DNA from: Rhytidiadelphus loreus
Lineage: Eukaryota > Streptophyta > Bryopsida > Hypnales > Hylocomiaceae
DNA length: 64,000 nucleotides
Assembly: GCA_947034895.1 (NCBI GenBank)
Contig: OX344761.1
Location: forward strand, 36,778,863-36,842,862
Direction of reading: 5' to 3'
A program made the position numbers and the translations under genes. The notes beneath the pieces are model-generated. The model made no database searches. It was given only the letters and a program-made list of their open reading frames with translations, and was not told the origin of the DNA. Shown piece after piece: positions 34,374 through 45,331 of this stretch. Positions within the stretch are counted from its first letter, which is position 1, and the number at the start of each line of letters is the position of its first letter.

Positions 34374-35242
34374 AGGGGTAGTCACACCTTCTTCACTTGG
34401 CACTTGAAGAATGGAGAATGAGAAGTTGGGGAGGGTTTGGAGGAGTCAATGGGAAGCCGTGGTGAGTGAAGGAGGTGTGACACCCCTAAAAGATGTGTTG
34501 AGAGTGGAGAATGAAAAAAGTGGAGAAGCAACTTACCTAAACCTAAGATTAGAAATAAAGTTGGAGGAAAATCGGCAACAACAAAGGTAAAGCGGCAATG
34601 AAAGGTAAAAGTGTAGAGCACAAAGGAATATACTTAAGTACGTATATCTTCCGCACTCCCAATCTTCACCTCCGGAGGTGAAGAGTGGGAGTGCGGAAGA
34701 TATACATACTTAAGTATATTCTCTCTTGAAAGGACAAGTTCAACCAAATCCCAAACCGCCACGTACGTGTTCTCCATTCTTCAACTCCGGAGTGAAGAAG
34801 GTGTGACTACCCCTTAATAGGGGTAATCACACCTTCTTCACTTTGCACTTGGAGAATGGAAAGGTGGCGGCTTCAGGTTGGCTTCATGTTGGTAGAATAT
34901 ACTTAAGTGCTTATATCTTCTACACTCCTAGTCTTCACCTCTTGAGGTGAAAGTTGGAAGTGCGGAAGATATACGTACTTAAGTATATTCCTTTGTGCTC
35001 TACACTTTTACCTTTCATTGCCGCTTTACCTTTGTTGTTGCCGATTTTCCTCCAACTTTATTTCTAATCTTAGGTTTAGGTAAGTTGCTTCTCCACTTTT
35101 TTCATTCTCCACTTTCAACACATCTTTTAGGGGTGTCACACCTCCTTCACTCACCACGGCTTCCCATTGGCTCCTCCAAACCCTCACCAACTTCTTATTC
35201 TCCATTCTCCAAGTGCAAAGTGAAGAAGGTGTGACTGCCCCT
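34374..35242. mobile_element. Large palindromic MITE-like element, 869 bp, 3-bp target duplication
   Basis: The outer ends are AGGGGTAGTCACACCTTC and (inverse) AGGGGCAGTCACACCTTC, with AAT on both sides (34371-34373, 35243-35245). The left half is almost the inverse of the right half, so the same 79-residue frame appears on minus 34382-34621 and plus 34995-35234. At 34809-34822 there is an internal back-to-back pair of the same ends ('cccctt' + 'aatagggg'), as if two copies of one element were joined head to head. Smaller hairpins around 'cttcacctccggaggtgaag' lie in each half. Confidence 0.8.
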
Positions 35243-35245
35243 AAT

Positions 35246-36962
35246 GCTAGTTTCAGTTGATGAGTGGGAAGTTGCAAAAGTCACTATCTGACTCGGAAGT
35301 TGCGATGCTGGGGGCTCCCACTTTCCGAGCAAGCCAACAGAAAGCTGCTGTTCTGTTTCGGGCTTTCGGCTTTTGTTGCCTGCATCTCTTTTGTTCCTGA
35401 AGAGGGGATTCATTAATGCGACAAAACCATGTTTCAAGGTCAATTTGCTTTTCTTGGCTGTCAGTTGTTTTCATCCAGTCTGCGACTCTGGTGACTGGAT
35501 CCCCGAAAGGTTCTCCGGTGCTAATAAAGCTTCACTCACGTATGTTCCTTGTGTCTTCCGTTCGCGTCAAACAAATAGGCAGACTGGCAGATGGCCGTGG
35601 TGCTAATGGTACGAAGTCCATGAAATTAGAACTTGATTGGTTTGGACCCACTGGGGAGGAGGCTTTTCATCGACAGAAGCCAATAATCACAGGTAGTAGA
35701 ACCTCTCTTAGTCAGTACTCTGTAAACCAATAAACCTCTGTCAAGAAATGTTGATTGCCAGTCCCATACCAAACATCATGACTGCAAATGTCCCTATGCT
35801 CCGCAAATTGTTCCTCCCTCCATTACCATTCCACATTTCTAGTGTGCTATAGAGACAGGGCCTCTCATAGCATAGCTACTTGTTACCGTCAAACCATGTG
35901 CACATCTTTTTCTGCGAACTTTGTAAGAGGAATTTGCACATTTTGATGTAAGCCTTCCACCAAGCAGTGGAAATCTATGTTTCTGCGGGAAAATAAACTA
36001 AGTTCTATCTTTCTAATTTTTGTGTGTGCAGTCAAGGAATATCCGAAGAACATCCGGGAAAGACCATTCCATATTAGAATACTGCTGGAATGATGTATAA
36101 CAGTATTAGAGCTCTCATATATATTAACCGGCTTGACTCAAATTTCACCCCGAGCAGTCCAACACGGCTATGTTCCAGGCACCCTCAGAATCTTAGATCA
36201 CATCATTAGGTGGATTTCTTTTGACAAAAGTCTTCCACATGCCAACACTGGTGGTGAAGGCATGAGAATTGTGCGCACGCAGGCAGAGGCATGATTACCA
36301 GCCAGAGTCGTCACCGAATGAAGCTGCGTCAGTCAGTCGGTTGCGTGTGCAATGGATGCAACAGTTTGATGATCGAGGAGGCTGCCCGTGAGCTAGGGAA
36401 GACGTACCGGAAGACCCAGTCCCGGTTGCACTATTTGGGCATCACCTTCGAGAATCTTCTTAAAGTTCTAGTGTCTACACCTTGCATCTTTTATTGGTGA
36501 TTCCAAAACTTATGCAACCGGTGAGTGAACGTGAGTCCTACGTGAATGACTGACAGACGGTGGCACGCTCCCAAGTCCCAACAGGCGGGGCCCAAAATGT
36601 CAAATACAGTAGGAAAGTCACTGTACAAATCATAGGCCGTGTGTGTGGAAGGACTAAAACGGGACAAAACGACGAAAACGAGCATTGTTCGGCGTCCCGC
36701 ATTCAGCCAGCCTGGTGCATGATCGCATGGGACAAGAGGCTCCTGCTATTCTTGTGGTTCCAGAAATTACACGATGAGTTTACTAAAAGCCCCAAGGCTT
36801 GTCGTTTTGCTCCCGCAATAGGACAAACGTACAGAGGGACGCTTCTGTCTAGTAAATACAAAAATACCGTACCCGGGACTTGACTTGGCTTCCTCTGCTG
36901 CCTCTCACTCATCCTCGCAATTTGCCAACAAGGAGAAGGGTTCATTCCTCCAGAATTTGATT
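35246..36962. other. GC-richer region, possible gene relics, none recognised
   Basis: 35250-36960 is clearly richer in GC than its neighbours, like the SDR and SINA islands. Frames such as plus 35416-35733 and plus 36291-36500 ('IEEAARELGKTYRKTQSRLH') have coding-like composition, but none shows a family I recognise. It may contain short exons of an unrecognised or decayed gene. Confidence 0.35.
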
Positions 36963-37800
36963 CTACACTAAATAGTACTCCCTCCGTCCCAAAATGATCT
37001 TCCGGTTCTCCTTAATTATTTGTCCCGAAATGATCTTCCGGTTGCAATCTGTGACATGGAAGGAAAGAGGCTAGTGACGAAATTGGAATCATAATGTGTA
37101 CAAAATAGTAAGATGCACCAATAATGTATGTGGTTGTGACACATGGTCCTGGGCCACACATCTAGCTGCCATACATGGACCTTACTGGCTCCCATATATG
37201 AGCCTCACTGGCTGCCATACATGGGATTGGGCCAACTACAGGTCAACAAAGCCACATGGGCTTGGGCTACAGGTCATGGCCCACAAGTACTGCTGAATTT
37301 TCTTTTCGACCCCACACATGATCTTGGAAAAGACTTCACAATGAGCAATCGAATGGCCACCGGTGCTCCTTAAAATTGCCCCAAATTTTATACTTTTGAC
37401 TACTCCAAAACTATACTTCAAAAAAGATTTTGAAACTCAAAATTTCAAGACAATAGGAGTGCTTCAAACTCTATTCACAACTCAAAATAGGAGAAAATAA
37501 TGTTATTTTTAAGCTTAATCCACAATATTTTGTCTAACAGGAAGATCATTTTGGGACGGAGGGAGTAGTAGGTTGCCTTAACAATTAGGTTGCCTTACTT
37601 CAAGAAAATCACTTTACAAGCCAACCAACCAACAAATATGTCTATTGTTCTTTTTGTTTGTACACATAGAGGTTCGTAAGTCCCACATACATAAATTTTT
37701 AATTCAAAAAAGTAGTAAATTATTGTAAAGAAACAATACATATTTATATAGTGTAGAATGTCGAGAAATTAGTGTGGGGCAACCTAATTTCACTATGTAG
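36963..37800. mobile_element. MITE with GGTTGCC-type ends, copy 2, split by Stowaway
   Basis: The ends are CTACACTAAATAG on the left and 'gcaacctaatttcactatgt' on the right. Apart from the Stowaway insertion at 36978-37565, it matches 26810-27064 in reverse orientation. The insertion sits a few bases inside the left inverted end and replaced about 7 bp there. Confidence 0.75.
36978..37565. mobile_element. Stowaway-type (Tc1/mariner) element, 588 bp
   Basis: The ends are CTCCCTCCGTCCCAAAATGA and its exact inverse, the well-known Stowaway terminal sequence. TA flanks both sides (36976-36977, 37566-37567). The left end repeats 'aatgatcttccggtt' about 40 bp inward. At 588 bp it is longer than usual Stowaway MITEs. 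The middle holds several 'ctgccatacatgg' copies but no gene. Confidence 0.9.
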
Positions 37801-37895
37801 TCATTTGCATGAATTTTCTTGCAATTAATGTTAATAATTGCATGTGAAAGAATTTATTCAGGTTATGTCCTTTGGAGAGACACTATGAATTAGGT

Positions 37896-38457
37896 TAAGG
37901 TGGGTACACCCAAAAGCGCCACAAATTGGGCTGTGAGTAATTTGAAGGCTAATTAGATAACAAGGAATACAAGATTGTAAAGAGATGTGTAAAAAAAGGA
38001 AGAAATGCACAAAAAAAAATTCAGATTTTGAGAAATATGAAACCACGGTAGGAATACAAAGTTTTGGAAGTAGAGTATTCAAAAACACTCATAGGCTACA
38101 CTAAAAATCAGCAGTCACATGCACAAAGTTCCCCTCCCAAGGTGTTGCAATTGTGTTTAAAACTATGAAAAAAAATACCAAATTAGTAACCAACAAGCAA
38201 TAGAAAAGTTTGTTAGTAATCAATGGGAATTGTCCATGTGTTTCAAAGAAGATAAAATAATGATTATCTTGTCAAAGAAACAAATTAACATGTGATGTGA
38301 GCTTAGAAGCATGTCACCAATACCAAAATGGCCAATGGTTCTTTGATAAACCTCCATATTCACTCACTGACAATTTTTAGTAGATAACTACACCATTTAA
38401 GAGCTTAATCTAGGGTGCGCTTTAAGGCACTGCGCCATAATGGGTGTACCCACCTTA
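37896..38457. mobile_element. MITE with TAAGGT ends, copy 2 (562 bp)
   Basis: The ends are TAAGGTGGGTACACCCA in inverted orientation, followed by 'aaagcgcc' against 'ttatggcgc'. Terminal TAAGGT is shared with 22584-22750 and 50093-50244. The interior is AT-rich and non-coding. Confidence 0.65.
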
Positions 38458-38573
38458 TTGCAAAGGAGGCCAAGTTCTCAAGAATAATCGTTGGTTAGGA
38501 CCTACTAAGCCGCATGTGGCGAGGTTGGTACTCACTTGTGATTATTCTTGATGACTTGACCTACTTTGCAATT
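38458..38573. repeat. Hairpin-forming inverted repeat, 116 bp
   Basis: 'ttgcaaaggaggccaagttc' with 'tcaagaataat' is inverted at 'attattcttgatgacttgac' with 'ctactttgcaa'. It directly abuts the element ending at 38457. It may be a small MITE; no target duplication was seen. Confidence 0.6.
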
Positions 38574-38630
38574 ACTAGACATATTGTCAATGTAGGAGAG
38601 TTGAGTCGTTTGACTTCTTTGATTGCTTAA

Positions 38631-39533
38631 CCTCTAAAAGACCAAGGCCATTTTTCTGTCAAAAACTACTCAAAACTATCATTCTTACTACATTCACACA
38701 AGAAAACAAGACAAAATAATTTTTTTAAGAAATTAACCATAGGATCTTATACTTTACTGGTTCGAGATCATGGTAAAAATTTCATGAAGTTTGATCATAT
38801 AGATTGGAAGATATTAGCATTCAAAGTTGGAAAAAAGAAATTTTGAACACTAGCCTACAATTTTAGATGAATTTGACCGCCATTTATCAAAAAATTTAGC
38901 ACTATGGAATTTGAATTAAGAAAAAAAATTGTGTTGAAGAATTGAGTTGAATTTTTCTTTTTAAAGTTGATTTTCATTCTTTAAAAAACTGTAAAGTAGA
39001 AACAAGCCCAAGATTGAAAGAAAAACTAAATCATTAATAATTCTAAGATGGGATTGAAACACAATAATTCCAAGAACAAGATTTTTCTAGCAAGCTAACT
39101 TAACCTTATCAAAAAACATTTTTTGAAAACTTGTGAAAATTGCATTCATAAATGAATCCTATAAGTTATTTTTTTCAAGAAGATGCTTAAATTGCTTGAA
39201 AAACAAGATTGTTCATAACTTTTACATCACTAATCCAAATGGAATAAGGAAGCTTCACAAGTGGACAAAAATATGATCTATAAGGGGAAAAAAATTAATT
39301 CAATTTTAATATTTTGTAGATTTCTTTTTTTGCTCGGCAACATAAAAATTATGTTTAGAATGGCGTAACTTTTGCTCCTAGACACCAATTGAAATAAAAA
39401 TTATATTCCCACAAAGCTAAGAAGTTTTTCTAACTCATGAGAAAGTTTCAAAAAGTTTCATTAAAAATTGAGGTCGTAAGAACCTAATGGAATCCGTTTT
39501 GTCCCTCAAGGGAACAATGGTCCTTCATTCTTC
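38631..39533. mobile_element. TTAA-family element, copy in reverse orientation, about 900 bp
   Basis: TTAA (38627-38630) is followed by CCTCTAAAAGACCAAGGCC. The whole interior is the reverse of 16460-17382: for example 'gtccctcaagggaacaatgg' at its right corresponds to the left end of that copy. The right terminus is mutated, and a clean TTAA is not preserved there. Confidence 0.7.
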
Positions 39534-40042
39534 AATGGCAAAAGTGTCATGCATTTAGATTATATTAGGTGGATTCCCAGTCACTAAGTTAATACCGGTT
39601 GGTAGTAATAGAGATTTCTTTCTAATTTCTCTCTAATTTCTCTCACACCAAGACCTATGAAATTTCTAGTTCATACCAACCTTGTTGAAAATTTGCACAA
39701 GATAAGTAGTGAGCATTACTCTCCTTAACCAATTGAAACATGCCACAATGACAAAACTCTCATGCATTGACATTATAGCATTGACTCCCATTTTCAATCT
39801 AAGTTTCCAAATCCATATCTTAAGTTAGGTTGTTTGTTTATTTATTTTGTTTTATTTGTTTGTTCGTTATGATGAGATCTCTTAGACCATGTGTCCCCTA
39901 GTTGCGTACTTAGTACTATCGGAAAGCCCTCGGTGAGGAAGGGTGCATGGACTTTGTTTCATGGCATTTGGACATATTATGTAAATGTTATTGAATTTCA
40001 AAGTTTTTATGAATTAGAGAATTAGAAAATTACTTTTACTTA

Positions 40043-40265
40043 CACTATAAGAAAGCCGCGTTTTAGTTGGCAACTTGGCATTTTGTAATTTTTTCAGACG
40101 GATTTTAGGTGACGTTGGAAAAAACAACTTGTGTTTTTTACATCCAATATGACATCCGGATGTCATATTGGACGTGAAAAAACACAAGTTGTTTTTTCCA
40201 ACGTCACCTAAAATCTGTCTGAAAAAATTACAAAATGCCAACTAAAATGCGGCTTTCTTATAGTG
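40043..40265. mobile_element. CACTA-type hairpin MITE, 223 bp
   Basis: The ends are CACTATAAGAAAGCCGCGTT and the near-exact inverse. A 3-bp target duplication TTA flanks both sides (40040-40042, 40266-40268). The whole element is a nearly perfect palindrome. It contains the 'ggattttaggtgacgt' core shared with 4062-4237 and 4644-4858. Confidence 0.9.
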
Positions 40266-40268
40266 TTA

Positions 40269-43068
40269 CATTTTGGTTTGTGGTAACAGTACATGGTATA
40301 CTAGTTCTATCTACAACTGCATTGACATTGGCACAACACATTATAATTTGGTTGGAGTGGAGAGAACCTCATGGTCATACCATTCTTGTTTACAATATTT
40401 TATTTTTATTTCTTAAAACAAGTCAGTGTTAAAGAAATATAGTATAAAGGGGGGCCATCAAGAAGAGAAGTTGATTTTACACAAAGTAATGAACTTGTCT
40501 CAGTTAGGTATTAAACCCTCAACCACATGATGTAGTAGTATTCTTTTTCGAGGAACAGGTCAATAAGATTGTATGGATGTGCATTCAATGGGCTTTCATA
40601 AAACTATACTAGTACTACTAGTCTTCTTAGGAAGGGTAAAAATTTGGAGCTTCAAATTTCTACATTGATGGAAACGCATGAATAAATTTTAAAATGCAAA
40701 TGATAAAATTTAAAAAATTTAAATTCATATTTGGAATCCTAGACCCTAAATAAGTCATATACATTTCCAAAGTAGTTATTGAAGGTCACAAAATATGAAA
40801 TTGATGGGGGGCACATTTTTACAACCATGACAAGCATTGGGGGGGAGGTTCTCATCCTTCTTTGAAAGGCTTGTAGCACTACATTAGACAAATCCATGCT
40901 TGAACTAGTTGGTAGTTCATTATTTGGAGAAGAAATCAATATTGTGCTAGGTTATATACATGGTGCTTTTTGAATGGTGGAGAGAATTTTTTTTTTTTTT
41001 TTGGGAAGGGGGAGATATTCCCAATGCCGCCTCCAACCATGTGCTTGAATTTTGAAGAAAGTCTCACTCCCTTGAAAATTGAAGCACGGGGTTAGAAGCA
41101 CCATTACGGGTATTGTCTCCCTCCAAAAAATAGTAGAAGGGAGTGAATTAGTAGAAGCATTGAATCAAAGGAAGAATGGAGGAGAATTTATATAACAGAG
41201 CAAAGAAGGTATGTTCATAGATTTTTGAATAAGGTACCTTTATATGCAATAAAGGTTCCTTTAGAAAAATTTAGAATTTTTCCAAGAAGAGAGATAAATA
41301 ACATCAAAAAAATTCTATATTGGTGTGAATTAATGACCTATTCATAATTTCATATTAGATCCTACATACAATCAAATTTGTTTAGGAATATTATGAAATA
41401 AGATGAACTCATAGTAAAGTAAGGGCAAACTTCCATGTTCTGTTGGAATCAAAAAACAATTTATAATTTTTTTTAAATTGGAGTTGCTTTCACTGAGTTT
41501 CATGATGTTTACACTTCTATGTCAAAAGAAACTACTTTGGAATTAATTAGCTTTGACTTGTTGTCAAACTAAAAAAAGCTAAAAGCAACCAAAAAGTTCA
41601 AGTCCAATGTTAAAATTAGTTTTTGGAAGTTAGAAAGCTTTTTCTCTCTTGCTTTTTTAGAGTCTCTCCCTAAAAATTTGTTGGAGAGTGTTTGCAAGAA
41701 ACATCAAGCCCTTAATTACATCATACATAACTTAATGAACTTGTAATCTACTATAATTTTTGAAGCATGAAACTGATGAACATGAATTTTTTATTTATTG
41801 GAGATGGATGTAATTTCCATTGCAATCATATCCCTCATTTTTCAAAAATTTTAAAAATAATATTAAAAGTCAATTTTGCTAATTTATTACAGCTTCAGGT
41901 TTAGAAGTTTTGGAGAATTAGGACTTAAGAATACCCAAAATTAATGATCTAAAGCTAAAATTTTGAGTTTTATTACTCTATTTTCATAGTAGATGGTTAT
42001 GTTCCATACAAGTATCATCTAGAAATATCTTATTTTATGTCCACGTTCATGCAAATAGGGCTTCCTAATGTGTACACTTCTAAATATTGAAGATGGTTTC
42101 AAACTCTCATTCTTTTAGTAAAATCTCATCACCATCAAGTCTTCATAAATAACCAATTTTTAGAATTATTTTAAAATATTTTTACTATTTTCTAATAAAT
42201 TAAATATCAAAGTGTCTATTTTCTTTAGAAATATTGTCACTCTATTTCATGAATAACTATTGGTCTATATTTTTTTAGGCCTCAAATTTTGGTGATATGT
42301 TATTATCAGAATTTTATTATTCTACTAATTATCCATATTATAATTTAGTTTAGTTTTAAATCATTTATTCCAAAAGGTCCATTATATGTTTTTTTGCTAC
42401 TCTGGAGGGCTACGAGTTCCCATTTGGAAACCCGCCAAAATGATCATTTTGAGCAACTAAAAGATCACTTTGGAACAAAAATATTAAGGGGAATTAAAAG
42501 ATTATTTTCAAAATTCCAAATGTACTTTATTGATATGTAGTAGCTACAAATTGGGGCTCTTAGCTTAGTTGCACAAAAAATTAGAAAAGGCCTCAATCAT
42601 GGCACCCCATCCTCCAAGCTTCAACCCATAATCACCAAAGTGACCATTCCTTCTTGTTTGCTCATATTGTTTGAGATACAAAGACCTCATCTCATCTTTG
42701 AATGTTTATCATTAAATATAAAAATCTAAAAAAAAAATTTGTAGTGAATTCAATGCCAATACTGGAGCTTAATTGATCAAATTCCAAATTAAACTCTACC
42801 TTTTCAAAAAAATTGAGATAGAGTTATATATTATAGTCTAATTCTCATGGTCTTTTGTGCAATTTGGATATGTATTGAAATTTCAATCAACCAATGGTAT
42901 TTTTGCAAGAATTTTTGCCATTGCAAAAAAGGAAGATCCAAGGAGTTCAAGGAAGGTCATGTGTATCCATTATTTTGATTCTCTCAAATACTACTCTCAT
43001 GTCAATGACTAGTATGCCCAATTGCAAATTTGATTTCAAAATGAATAACTACCAGAATGTCGTGAATT
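40269..43068. other. AT-rich DNA without recognised genes
   Basis: About 2.8 kb. No frame over 70 aa, no host gene and no clear element ends seen. A poly-T run lies at about 40988-41002. Confidence 0.6.
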
Positions 43069-43402
43069 TAATTATGGGCAATTTCATTAAAATGGCGGTA
43101 TCCCATATGCCATTTTCAAACTGCCCGGCTTGAATTGTAAAACTGCCATCTAGGACAGGTATAGATTTTTTTTTAAATTTACTTTTGTAGATTTCAAAAA
43201 TCTAGGACAAGTATAGATTTCTAAAATACACAATTTGAATCGTAAAAGTGACATCTAATACTGGTGTAGATTTCATACATTTAGAAAAGTTGTATATTTC
43301 AGGCATCCAAAGCCATTGTACATTTCAAACCACTAGGTCTAAACTGTCAAAACTGCCAAAATAGCAGAATGGCACCAATTTAACAAAATTGCCCATAATT
43401 GT
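43069..43402. mobile_element. MITE with ATGGGCAATTT-type ends, copy 1
   Basis: The ends are AATTATGGGCAATTTCATTA and (inverse) AATTATGGGCAATTTTGTTA. Both continue inward towards 'aaaatggc' or 'aaattggtgcc'. The same family, with GGTC in place of GGGC, occurs at 62884-63152. The internal phrase 'tctaggacaggtatagattt' occurs in several imperfect copies. Non-coding. Confidence 0.7.
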
Positions 43403-43542
43403 TTAAGACAATATTTTAGTCTCTTACATTTCAATGAGCATTACAACCAATTAAGTAGTTAAAGGTTTCATATTACAAGCCCAATGGATCAAATGCCAAT
43501 GTGTACATACAATGTTTTTGCTAGAAAAAAATAGTGACTTAA

Positions 43543-44288
43543 TCTCTACACTATGTCAAAATCTTGATATGGTTTTGAAAGGATTTTGGGCAAGTTTCTA
43601 TGATGTCAAATTTAATTTGATTTTTAAATTTTGTTAGAGAGGTAAAAAAAAGTACTAGCTTTCTAGAAATATAATTTTTTATTTTAATTAGTGTATGAAA
43701 GAAAATTATGCCCCTCTAAGCACAAAATGCTAGAGTTTGGCCCTCAGTTGCACAAAAATCCCTACAAAAATAAAAATTGATTTTTATTTATTTTTGCTTA
43801 TAGAATGTATTTATATCTACAATAATTTCACTAATAAGATTGGCATGTTTCAATTTCACTTAGAACTATTAACAATTTAGTTTTTCTCTTCTTCTTCTAT
43901 ATACTTATGATTGCTTAACAACTTTTTTTTAAATGATAATAAATTAATTTTTTCTAATTTTAATTTCTAAATTTCCAACTCAATTTTCCATGTTAATGAT
44001 TTATAACTTAATACTCCATAATGCAAAAAGAATTAGTAAAGAGGATTCAAAGTAAAAAACTAGTATATATAGTATAGAATAAAAAAAACTTTGTTTTTGC
44101 TTTGAGCACTAATATCTTACAATCTATTTGGTCAGAAAAATTCAATTTTTTCTATACATTTTCATACAAGTCTAATCCTATAGTTGAGTGTGCTAAAAAT
44201 AGTATTTGCATTGTAGCCCATTTGCACTAGAATTGATAGTTCAAAAGTATTTTTGGGTGAAGCATAGTCACATTAACCTTTGAAGGGC
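43543..44288. mobile_element. TTAA-family element, strongly diverged copy
   Basis: TTAA (43539-43542) and TTAA (44289-44292) bracket sequence homologous to 16460-17382 in the same orientation. Shared features include 'caagtttctatgatgtcaaa' against 'caagttcctatgatctcaat', and 'ataattttttattttaatt' against 'ataaattttatttcaatt'. The termini are degenerate. Confidence 0.5.
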
Positions 44289-44338
44289 ATTAAAAAGAAA
44301 ATCCAATTAGTAAAATAATTTCCAATTATAAAGGGTGA

Positions 44339-45331
44339 TTGCAAGAATGACCTACTGATTTTGTTTAACTTTGGTAGTTTTCAGCCTTTAAGGGGGAGTA
44401 CTATAAAATCAGAGAAACATTTTTTAAATATTAAGAATAAGTCCAATATATACACTTATAAAAAAAATACTCCATGAAGGAAAAGCATTTAAAAAATCTC
44501 TAAGCAAGAGAATTAGAAAAATGCAAAATAACAAGAAAATAGATACTTTGATGTTTTAACTCATAAAAAATAGAAAAAACAATTTTCAAAGAAACTAAAA
44601 ATTAGACATTTAGAAGGACTTTATGGTGAAGAGATTTCACCAAAAGAATGATCTTGAAACCATCTTCAATGTTTAAAAGTTCACATGCAAAGAAGCCCTA
44701 TTTGCACAAATGTAGAGGACATAAAATAAAATATTTTTAAATACCCCTTAGTAGAAACATGACTTCCTACTATGAGAATAGACTACATAAATTCCTATTC
44801 TATATCATTAAATTTGAGGACTCCATAGTACTCAAAACCCTTAAAACCCAAATTAATTAAATCAAAATTTAAATATAAAATGATTTTTTAAAATTTGTAA
44901 AAAATACAAAATATGATTATACTCGAGCCAACCTTCTCCAATAAAAATTTCAAGTTCATGTGAATCATGCTTCAAAAGCTATTGTGAAAGTAAGCTTTGG
45001 CAATCCCCATGTGACAAATAAGTAATATTGGTCATTAGAGGAGATTTCAGTCTCCTGGAGGGCCATTTTGAGCACCTCTGGGCGCTAGTTCCTAGCAGTC
45101 CCTGCGAACGCCAACGCTGCCACGTCACCCTTTTTAAAAATTAAAAAAAAAAAAAAAAATTTACTTCGCAAAATGCAAAAAGAAATTGAAAAAAAACATT
45201 AATTTTAATTTTCAAAAAATGACGTGACAATCTCCATTCCACGTCACTACGTTGCGGGAGCGCAGTTCCCGCATTGGAAATGGGCTGGGAACTCGCAGCC
45301 CTCTGAAATCTCCTCTAATGGTTTCTTGCAA
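44339..45331. mobile_element. TTGCAAG-ended element, copy 1, with a nested MITE
   Basis: The left end is TTGCAAGAATGACC and the right end (inverse) is TTGCAAGAAACC. The right end is split by the MITE at 45033-45320; the sequence left of that MITE continues the terminal homology to 60791-61421 and 56395-57157. Non-coding. Confidence 0.45.
45033..45320. mobile_element. MITE with CATTAGAGGAG ends, 288 bp
   Basis: The ends are CATTAGAGGAGATTTCAG and an exact 18-bp inverse. The interior is more GC-rich, with 'gccacgtcaccc' and 'gacgtg' motifs around an A-rich centre. No clear target duplication. Non-coding. Confidence 0.75.

Noticed and set aside
34382..35234. Two identical 79-aa genes in opposite orientation
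   Set aside because: They are the two arms of the palindromic element and carry no recognisable domain.
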